A DNA stretch of 10,843 nucleotides from NCBI GenBank assembly GCA_964512045.1, contig CAZEJK010000171.1, forward strand, positions 1-10,843, read 5' to 3'. Of the stretch, positions 5,089 through 10,843 are shown piece after piece; position 1 is the first letter of the stretch, and every line of letters begins with the position of its first letter. Below the pieces are notes generated by a model. The model saw nothing but the letters and a program-made list of their open reading frames with translations. It had not been told where the DNA came from and searched no databases. Source of the stretch: CAZEJK01 sp964512045 (GTDB taxonomy: Bacteria > Acidobacteriota > Thermoanaerobaculia > Thermoanaerobaculales > Sulfomarinibacteraceae). The position numbers and the translations under genes were made by a program.

Positions 5089-6384
5089 GTGCCACGAGTT
5101 CAACGTTTGGTTCCGTTCCTGCTGCTCGCAATGGCCATCGCCGGTGGCCCATCTGTCGCTTCTGACAACAGCGCGCTGCACCGGCTCCGCGCCAGCGTCC
5201 AGGCCGCTGCGGAGGACGCGCCCCCTCTCGCTGCCAGTCGAGAGCGCATCAGCGCTGAGGCCGCCCTGACTCGCTCGGAGCTGGCCGCCGGTACACCGAG
5301 CCTCGAGGTACAACGTGAAGGCATCGGCGGTGGCTTCTCGCATCAACCGAACTCTGCGAGCTACCTGCGACTGGTGCGGGAGCTGCGGTACCCGTGGATG
5401 CTCAATGAAGCGCGTACGGCTGTGAAGGCGACGGATCAGTACGCCGGCGCCGCCACCACCAGCGCCACGCTCTCCACCTCCGCGGAGACCGCTCGGCGAT
5501 GGCTCGAGGTCGCTGCTGCCACCGACCAGCTCGAGCTGATCGAGCGCCGCCGCTCCCGCCTCTCCGCGGCGGTGCGCATCCAACAGACGCGCTACGACGT
5601 CGGCGAGGTCTCCGGCAGCGACCTCCTCCAGCTCCAGCTCGAGCACGCCGCCGTCGAGGCGGAGCACAGCGCTGCCCAACGCCGGCTCGAACGCTTCCAT
5701 CGGCGGCTCGAGCTGCTCTGCGGCGATCGCTGTGCGCCACCCGAAGGCGGGGATCTCGCCACCCTCACCGTGGAGCTCCGGGCGGACCCTGCATCTTTCC
5801 CGGACACATCTGCGCTCGAGCAATCCCCCAGATGGACCATGCTCCAGCAGATGTTGGAGCTCGAGCAGGCACAGACGGAGATCCGCCGACGGGAGGCGTG
5901 GGGGCGACCGGAAGCGGACGTCGAGTGGGAGCACGTTCCCTCGCTCGCCGGCGAGCCGTCGTTCGACGCGCTCGGCGTTCGCCTCAGCGTGCCCCTGCCG
6001 CTCGGCACAGCGGGTCGCGAGGCCCGAGCCGCCGCCGACGCGATGCTGCGTGCAGCCCAGCTCGATGCCCGCGCTCGCCAGGATGAGCTCACGACGAGGC
6101 TGGAGAGCTCGCTGACCGCCGTTCGCAGCGCTCGGATCAGCGTGCGGCTGCTTGACGGCGTCCTCGAGGGCTCCACCGACGCGGAGCACTCCCTCGCCGA
6201 GCAGTTCCGGCTCGGCGCCATGACCTACCTCGCCTACATCGATGGCCTCAGCCGGCTCGAAGCCACCCGCTCATCGGCGATCGAGAACCGGCTCGAGCTC
6301 CTGTCGGCACACGTCGATCTCTACGACCTGCTCGGTGATCTCGCCCCACTCTCCTTGACCGCTCCCATGGAGGCCGCTCGATGA
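5089..6384 (+). CDS. czcC: CzcC/TolC-type outer-membrane efflux channel
   Basis: A 431-residue outer-membrane factor, the exit duct of the tripartite metal pump. The GTG at 5089 is chosen because GAGGAGG ends at 5080, 8 bases upstream, and translation from it starts with a signal peptide (RVQRLVPFLLLAMAIAGG, probable cleavage after Ala24 in PSVA|SD). Longer upstream readings (to 4894) bury this signal and are rejected. There is no Cys near the N-terminus, so it is not predicted to be a lipoprotein. Two OEP-type halves are visible: the first with long Ala/Glu/Arg-rich helices and RYDVGEVSGSDLLQLQLE (168-185), the second with LGVRLSVPLPLG (295-306) and QFRLGAMTYLAYIDGLSRLE (372-391). Length is normal for CzcC-like proteins. 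It overlaps the next gene by 4 bases (ATGA), so the genes are translationally coupled. Confidence 0.92.
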   Translation: MPRVQRLVPFLLLAMAIAGGPSVASDNSALHRLRASVQAAAEDAPPLAASRERISAEAALTRSELAAGTPSLEVQREGIGGGFSHQPNSASYLRLVRELRYPWMLNEARTAVKATDQYAGAATTSATLSTSAETARRWLEVAAATDQLELIERRRSRLSAAVRIQQTRYDVGEVSGSDLLQLQLEHAAVEAEHSAAQRRLERFHRRLELLCGDRCAPPEGGDLATLTVELRADPASFPDTSALEQSPRWTMLQQMLELEQAQTEIRRREAWGRPEADVEWEHVPSLAGEPSFDALGVRLSVPLPLGTAGREARAAADAMLRAAQLDARARQDELTTRLESSLTAVRSARISVRLLDGVLEGSTDAEHSLAEQFRLGAMTYLAYIDGLSRLEATRSSAIENRLELLSAHVDLYDLLGDLAPLSLTAPMEAAR

Positions 6385-7502
6385 AACACCTGTTGACGAC
6401 CCTCGCCATTGCTTCGTGCTCCGCACTTTCGACGATTGCCGCGGCAACCGACACGGTCGAGCTCGACCCGCAGGCACAGGCCCGGGCCGGGATCGTCGTC
6501 CGGCCCGTCCTCGAGCGGACGTTCGGCGACCAGCTCCGAATCGTCGGCCAGGTGGTCCGGGCGCCGGGATCGTCGCTCGTGCTCAAGACCGTGGTCGCAG
6601 GACGCGTGGAAGGTCTTGACGTCGCCCCTGGCGACGAGGTCGCGGCGGGCGACCCGTTGGTCATCCTGCACTCGCATGAGCTGCAGAATCTGCAGGCGTA
6701 CTTGCTGCGCCACGACAAGGCGGCGAGCCTGGCACGTCTGCGAGTCGATGCCGGCCGTCAGCTCCTCGCCGTGAACGGGATCAGCCAGCTCGAGCTCGAG
6801 GCTCGAAAGGAGGCGGAGCTGGACGCGAAGCTCGCGCTCGCGAGCTCGAAGGCCGAGCTGATCGACGTCGGTCTCACCACCGAGGAGGTGGACGCACTGC
6901 TGGAGAGCGGGACCACTGATCCCCACCTCGCGGTGCGAGCTCCGGCGTCCGGCGTCGTCCTCGCGCTTCCGGTCCACGTCCACGAGTGGATCCAGGCGTA
7001 CGATCCGCTCGTCACCCTCGGCGATCCCAAACGGCTCGAGCTCGAGCTGCAGGTTCCGCCGGACCAGGTGAGCCGTGTCACCCGCGGCGATGTGGTCGAG
7101 TTCATCCCGGTGGGTCGCACAGACCGGCGGGAAACGGCCACCGTGCTGACCAGCGTCCCTCAGGTGGACTCCGCCACCCGTACCCTCACCATCCGCGCCG
7201 CGATCGATCCCTCCGCCGAGGAGAAGCTCTACCCGGGTGTGTTCGTCGAGGGCACGCTCACCCACGGTGAGCCCCGCAGCGCTCCCTCCGTGCCCGAGTC
7301 GGCCGTGATCCGGGTCGGCAGCAACGACGTGGTGTTCGTCCAGACCGGACCGTCGACGTTCGTCGCACGTCCGGTGGAGCTCGGCATCTTCAACGGCACC
7401 CGGTACGAGGTTCGAGAGGGCGTCAGCGTTGGCGAAGAGGTCGCGGTGCAGGGTGTCTTCTTCCTGAAGTCTGCTCTGGTCACTGGCGAAGGGGAGGAGT
7501 GA
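6381..7502 (+). CDS. czcB: CzcB-type periplasmic membrane-fusion (adaptor) protein
   Basis: A 373-residue RND adaptor joining the inner-membrane pump to the outer-membrane channel. The N-terminus is a secretion signal (MKHLLTTLAIASCSALSTIA). It includes a possible lipobox IASC (Cys13), but the pre-Cys segment is short, so signal peptidase I cleavage after AAA (about residue 22) is equally plausible. The two lipoyl half-motifs are VVAGRVEGLDVAPGDEVAAG (71-90) and RAPASGVVLALPVHVHEWIQ (186-205), flanking a helical hairpin (about 102-175). A beta-barrel follows (about 218-295) and then a membrane-proximal domain with GVSVGEEVAVQGVFFLKSAL (347-366). There is no His-rich N-terminal metal-binding stretch. 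The ATG overlaps the channel stop codon by 4 bases, and the pump gene starts one base after its TGA. Confidence 0.93.
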   Translation: MKHLLTTLAIASCSALSTIAAATDTVELDPQAQARAGIVVRPVLERTFGDQLRIVGQVVRAPGSSLVLKTVVAGRVEGLDVAPGDEVAAGDPLVILHSHELQNLQAYLLRHDKAASLARLRVDAGRQLLAVNGISQLELEARKEAELDAKLALASSKAELIDVGLTTEEVDALLESGTTDPHLAVRAPASGVVLALPVHVHEWIQAYDPLVTLGDPKRLELELQVPPDQVSRVTRGDVVEFIPVGRTDRRETATVLTSVPQVDSATRTLTIRAAIDPSAEEKLYPGVFVEGTLTHGEPRSAPSVPESAVIRVGSNDVVFVQTGPSTFVARPVELGIFNGTRYEVREGVSVGEEVAVQGVFFLKSALVTGEGEE

Positions 7503-7503
7503 G

Positions 7504-10500
7504 ATGCACCGTATCGTCGAGCTTTCGCTCGCGCACCGGCTCGTCGTCATCCTGCTCGCTGTGCTCCTGGTGGGCGGGGGCATCCGCGCTCTGACGACCC
7601 TACCGATCGACGCGTTCCCAGATGTGACCAACATCCAGGTCACCGTCATCTCGCAGGCGCCGACGCTGTCGCCGCTCGAGGTCGAGCAGCTCGTCACCTA
7701 CCCGATCGAGCAGGCGTGCGCCGGACTCCCCCACTCCACCGAGATCCGCTCACTGTCCAAGTTCGGGCTGTCGATGGTGACGGTGGTGTTCGAGGACGGT
7801 ACCGACATCTACTTCGCCCGCCAGCTCGTGATGGAGCGGATGTTCGCCGCCCGTGACGAGCTCCCCGAGGGCGCCAGCAGCAATCTCGGGCCGATCTCCA
7901 CCGGCCTCGGCGAGGTGTTCCAGTACACGTTGGAGTCCGACCAGCGCGACCTGATGGAGCTGCGGACCCTGCAGGACTGGGTGGTCCGCCCGATTCTCCG
8001 CACCGCTCCAGGCGTGGCGGCCGTCGACTCGTTCGGGGGTTTCACGCGCCAGTTCCACGTTGTGGCCGATCCGACCGCCCTGCGCCGCTACGGGCTGGCG
8101 CTGGGCGAGCTGACCGCGGCAGTGGCCGCCAACAACGCGGTTGCCGGCGGCTCGTTCGTGGAGCGTGGCGGCGAGCAGTACGTGGTCCGCGGCGACGGCT
8201 GGGTGCGATCGCTGGACGACCTCCGCAACACCGTTGTCGCGTACCGCGACGGCGTCCCGATCCTGCTCGATCAGGTCGCCGAGGTGACGATCGGCTCGCA
8301 GATGCGCCAGGGCGCGATCTCCAAGGACGGAGAGGGCGAGGCGATGGCGTGCGTGGTGCTGATGCTGCGCGGCGCCTCCGGTCAAGACGTCGTCGCCGGC
8401 ATCAAGGACCGGCTCGAGGTGGTGCGCCAGTCGCTTCCGCCCGATGTCGAGGTCGTGCCGTTCTACGACCGCAGCGAGCTGGTGACCACGGCCCTTGGCA
8501 CGGTCCAGACAGCTCTGCTCCAGGGCGCCGTGCTGGTCGTCCTGGTGCTGCTGTTCTTCATGGGGCACCTGCGGTCTGCGCTGCTGGTGGCGCTGCAGCT
8601 ACCGATGGCGGCGCTGGCCACGTTCTTCGTCATGGACCTGGTGGGGCTCACCGCCAACCTGATGACCCTGTCGGGCCTGGCGATCGCCATCGGCATGCTC
8701 GGCGACGGCGCCATCGTCCTGGTCGAGAACGCCGTGAGGCTGCTCGGCAGACTGCGCGAGTCGCCTCAGGATCGGTGTCCTCTGATCCGTCAGGCCGCCC
8801 TCGAGGTGGTGCGCCCGATCGTGTTCGGCGTGCTCGTGATCATCGTCGTCTTCCTGCCGATCGCCTCCCTGCAGGGGATGGAAGGCAAGATGTTCGCGCC
8901 GCTGGCGTACACCATCAGCATCGCCCTCGGCTGCGCGCTGATCCTCAACCTGACCCTGATCCCGGCGCTCGCCTCGCTGATCCTCAGGCCAGCGCCGATC
9001 TTCGGCGGCGGCAGGATCCCCCATCCGGCGGATCTCGTGCGCCGGATGTACCGCCCACACCTGCGCTGGGCGCTGGAGCATCCTCGCTTCGTGCTGGCCG
9101 CAGCCGTGGCTCTCCTGGTGGCAGCGTTGGCGCTGGTGCCGACCCTCGGCACCGAGTTCCTCCCGACGATGGACGAGGGCTCGATCGTGGTCCAGCCGTT
9201 CCAGATCCCGTCGGTGTCGCTCGATCAGGCGTTGCTCACGGTGCAGCGGATCGAGCAGGCGATCATGGAGCTGCCCGAGGTTCGCCACGTGGTCAGCCGG
9301 ACCGGGCGCTCGGACATCTCATCGGATCCGATGGGCGTCGGAGAAAGCGACATCTATGTGGTGCTCGCGCCGCGCGACGAGTGGAGCACGGCAACGACGA
9401 AGGATGGCCTGGTGGATGCGATCCGCCAGAAGCTCGATCAGTTCCCTGGGGTCGAGTTCGGCTACACCCAACCGATCCAGATGCGCGTCGACGAGCTGCT
9501 CTCCGGCGTCAAGTCACAGATCGCCGTGAAGATCTTCGGCGACGACCTGCCCACCCTGGTCCAGCTCGGTGATCAGGTGGCGGCCGTGCTCGAGACCGTC
9601 GAGGGCGCTATCGACATCAAGACGGAGGCCGTCGAGGGCCTCGGCTACCTGCAGATCAACATGCAGCGGCAGCGCATGGCGCGTCTCGGGGTGACGGTCG
9701 CGCAGGTGCGCGAGCTCATCGAGACGGCGATCGGCGGCGAGATCGTCACCACGGTTCCGGAAGGCGACCGTCGCACCGACGTCGTGGTGCGCATGTCACG
9801 GGAGTACACCGCCAAGGTGGCCAACCTCCGCGACCTGCCGCTGACCACCCCGACCGGTGAGCGAGTGCTCCTGCGCGAGGTCGCGAACATCGACCTTGTC
9901 GAGGGCCCCGCGCAGATCTCCCGGGAGGACGGCAAGCGCCGGATGGTCGTGGAGCTGAACGTCCGCGACCGGGACATCGGCTCCCTGGTCGCGGAGGCCC
10001 AGCAGCGCATCGATGCCGAGATCGACTTCCCCACCGGCTACTTCGCCACCTGGGGCGGCCAGTTCGAGCAGCAGCAGCGGGCGATGGCGCGGCTGCGCCT
10101 GATGGTCCCGCTGGCCCTCGTGCTGATCTTCATCCTGCTCTACCTGCACTTCCGCGCGACGCGACCGGTGTTCCTGATCCTGGTCAACATCCCGCTCGCG
10201 CTGGTGGGCGGCGTGTTCGGGCTCAAGGTATCCGGGCTCTACCTGTCCGTGTCGGCCTCGGTGGGCTTCATCGCGCTGTTCGGCATCGCGATTCTCAACG
10301 GGCTGGTGATGGTGGAGTTCTTCCGGATGCTGGAGCGCCAGGGCTCGAGCCGCCGCGACGCGATCCTGAACGGCGCCGAGCTGCGCCTGCGGCCGGTGCT
10401 GATGACCGCCGCCACCACCGCTCTCGGGCTCCTGCCGATGGTCTGGGCCACCGGTGTGGGCTCGGAGGTCCAGCGGCCGCTCGCAGTCGTGGTGGTGGCC

Positions 10501-10659
10501 GGCGTCGTCACCTCGACGCTGCTGACGCTGATGGTGCTGCCGGTGCTGTACGAAAAGCTCGGCGGCGTCGTCACTGATGAGGCCGGTAACGAATGCGCTG
10601 CGCCGGAAGCACCGCGGCCTCAGACGTTCGACACCGAAGCCCCGGCGACGTCGACGTAG
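7504..10659 (+). CDS. czcA: CzcA-type heavy-metal efflux RND pump (HME family)
   Basis: A 1051-residue proton-driven inner-membrane pump, full length for the family (about 1040-1065). Twelve hydrophobic segments fall in the RND pattern: TM1 near 12-30, TM2-TM6 between about 337 and 492, TM7 near 528-548, and TM8-TM12 between about 866 and 1014, with two large periplasmic loops. Family motifs include DAFPDVTNIQVTV (36-48), PTMDEGSIVVQ (554-564), YTQPIQMRVDELLSG (654-668), GGQFEQQQRAM (851-861) and LRPVLMTAATTALGLLPM (962-979). By eye the CusA copper/silver methionines appear replaced (M573 by Gln564, M672 by Glu664), which favours divalent ions such as Zn, Co, Cd or Ni. TM4 reads GLAIAIGMLGDGAIVLVEN (391-409): D401 and E408 are present but the first Asp of the classical DFG-x3-D motif is Ala. 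GGGGAGGAG lies just upstream of the ATG. The exact metal is uncertain. Confidence 0.96.
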   Translation: MHRIVELSLAHRLVVILLAVLLVGGGIRALTTLPIDAFPDVTNIQVTVISQAPTLSPLEVEQLVTYPIEQACAGLPHSTEIRSLSKFGLSMVTVVFEDGTDIYFARQLVMERMFAARDELPEGASSNLGPISTGLGEVFQYTLESDQRDLMELRTLQDWVVRPILRTAPGVAAVDSFGGFTRQFHVVADPTALRRYGLALGELTAAVAANNAVAGGSFVERGGEQYVVRGDGWVRSLDDLRNTVVAYRDGVPILLDQVAEVTIGSQMRQGAISKDGEGEAMACVVLMLRGASGQDVVAGIKDRLEVVRQSLPPDVEVVPFYDRSELVTTALGTVQTALLQGAVLVVLVLLFFMGHLRSALLVALQLPMAALATFFVMDLVGLTANLMTLSGLAIAIGMLGDGAIVLVENAVRLLGRLRESPQDRCPLIRQAALEVVRPIVFGVLVIIVVFLPIASLQGMEGKMFAPLAYTISIALGCALILNLTLIPALASLILRPAPIFGGGRIPHPADLVRRMYRPHLRWALEHPRFVLAAAVALLVAALALVPTLGTEFLPTMDEGSIVVQPFQIPSVSLDQALLTVQRIEQAIMELPEVRHVVSRTGRSDISSDPMGVGESDIYVVLAPRDEWSTATTKDGLVDAIRQKLDQFPGVEFGYTQPIQMRVDELLSGVKSQIAVKIFGDDLPTLVQLGDQVAAVLETVEGAIDIKTEAVEGLGYLQINMQRQRMARLGVTVAQVRELIETAIGGEIVTTVPEGDRRTDVVVRMSREYTAKVANLRDLPLTTPTGERVLLREVANIDLVEGPAQISREDGKRRMVVELNVRDRDIGSLVAEAQQRIDAEIDFPTGYFATWGGQFEQQQRAMARLRLMVPLALVLIFILLYLHFRATRPVFLILVNIPLALVGGVFGLKVSGLYLSVSASVGFIALFGIAILNGLVMVEFFRMLERQGSSRRDAILNGAELRLRPVLMTAATTALGLLPMVWATGVGSEVQRPLAVVVVAGVVTSTLLTLMVLPVLYEKLGGVVTDEAGNECAAPEAPRPQTFDTEAPATST

Positions 10660-10714
10660 GTTCGTCGCGGTCGGCATTGGACTGACAGAGACGCGAGGGG
10701 GACGTCACGCAGGG

Positions 10715-10736
10715 TTGGGCTTGCACCGAGGCCCAA
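10715..10736. terminator. Weak candidate terminator hairpin after czcA
   Basis: TTGGGC (10715-10720) pairs with GCCCAA (10731-10736); a T-G and a T-A pair extend the stem inward around the loop GCACCG. It lies 56 bases after the czcA stop codon. No T run follows, so intrinsic termination would be poor; it may instead be a 3'-end stability hairpin. Confidence 0.3.
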
Positions 10737-10789
10737 TGCGGACTGGAAGCCCGCGGTCCCTGTATGGACGACAGCAGGAACGTTCGATC

Positions 10790-10843
10790 ATAGGGGTAGG
10801 GAACCCCGGTTGCCCGGGGTCCCCTCCCTCCGAACCGTGCGTG
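10790..10843 (-). mobile_element. Group II intron, 3' end only (domain VI and edge of domain V)
   Basis: Read on the minus strand, the edge of the window shows the 3' arm of a domain V-like hairpin (CACGCACGGTTCG, 10843-10831) followed by a domain VI hairpin. Domain VI has CCCCGG-GCAA-CCGGGG at its tip (GNRA-type loop), continues as a paired stem with one G-U pair, and carries a single unpaired A on the 3' arm (complement of 10797). The sequence then ends CCCCTAT, giving a predicted 3' splice site between 10790 and 10789, with the bulged A eight bases from the end, as expected for a branch point. The intron body and any reverse transcriptase/maturase lie to the right of the window, so class and activity cannot be judged. 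It is inserted downstream of and antisense to the czc operon. Confidence 0.75.

Noticed and set aside
4861..6189. Long minus-strand open frame (442 codons) opposite the outer-membrane channel gene
   Set aside because: Antisense shadow caused by high GC codon bias; no family motifs, and it runs through the promoter region. The plus strand encodes a clear TolC-type protein with signal peptide and ribosome-binding site.
6321..7697. Long minus-strand open frame (458 codons) opposite the adaptor gene
   Set aside because: Shadow of the adaptor reading frame; His/Arg/Asp-rich translation with no recognisable domain.
8349..9572. Plus-strand open frame (407 codons) inside the pump gene in another frame
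   Set aside because: Arg/Gly/Ala-rich low-complexity translation typical of an alternative frame in GC-rich DNA; the pump frame is unambiguous.
7504..10659. Assignment of the pump as a CusA copper/silver exporter
   Set aside because: TM4 looks CusA-like, but the methionines corresponding to CusA M573 and M672 appear to be Gln564 and Glu664 and the surrounding motifs match CzcA; alignment was by eye only.
10741..10789. Possible tRNA or small RNA fragment in the last intergenic stretch
   Set aside because: Only short chance complementarities were seen; no cloverleaf, T-loop motif or promoter could be supported.

Overview
The window is high-GC bacterial DNA with compact, partly overlapping operons. 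The combination of receiver–DUF4388–roadblock proteins, a ParA-type ATPase, REP-like hairpins and GC-rich dispersed repeats suggests a large-genome, soil- or sediment-type bacterium such as a Myxococcota/deltaproteobacterial or Acidobacteriota lineage. That placement is inference from gene content; no rRNA or other phylogenetic marker lies in the window.

Left part (1-4300): a signalling or positioning module. Two divergently transcribed genes (273-1346 on minus, 1555-2739 on plus) encode proteins of the same three-part design: receiver (REC), DUF4388/PATAN-like, roadblock/LC7-like. The minus-strand protein keeps the phospho-acceptor Asp and the conserved Lys; the plus-strand one has lost both and is a pseudo-receiver. 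Downstream on the plus strand are a ParA/MinD-type ATPase without its own DNA-binding domain (2902-3708) and, overlapping its 3' end, a small protein with a short basic N-terminus, a Pro-rich tether and a C-terminal roadblock domain (3683-4300). No ParB, MglA-like GTPase or kinase is visible. Four adjacent genes thus bring three roadblock domains together with one ParA ATPase. I know of no characterised system with this composition, and it is the main candidate for something new here. A good sigma70-like promoter precedes the plus-strand genes, and a second strong ribosome-binding site inside the 1555-2739 gene could yield a free roadblock protein.

Middle (4301-5088): a gene-poor junction. 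It holds a degraded, start-less Phd/YefM-type antitoxin remnant on the minus strand with no toxin partner, a second copy of a 47-bp GC-rich repeat also found at 184-230 (the two copies bracket the roadblock/ParA module in the same orientation), a short tandem repeat, and an AT-richer promoter region with a perfect 7-bp inverted repeat placed between candidate -35 and -10 boxes.

Right part (5089-10659): a tightly coupled three-gene heavy-metal RND efflux operon in the order outer-membrane channel, membrane-fusion protein, inner-membrane pump (CzcC-CzcB-CzcA type). Together they would form a tripartite complex exporting divalent metal ions across both membranes. The pump lacks the CusA copper/silver methionines at the positions I could align by eye, and it has an unusual TM4 motif.

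Right edge (10660-10843): about 130 bp of non-coding sequence with one weak hairpin, then the 3' end (domain VI and the edge of domain V) of a group II intron on the minus strand. Its body and any reverse transcriptase would lie beyond the window.
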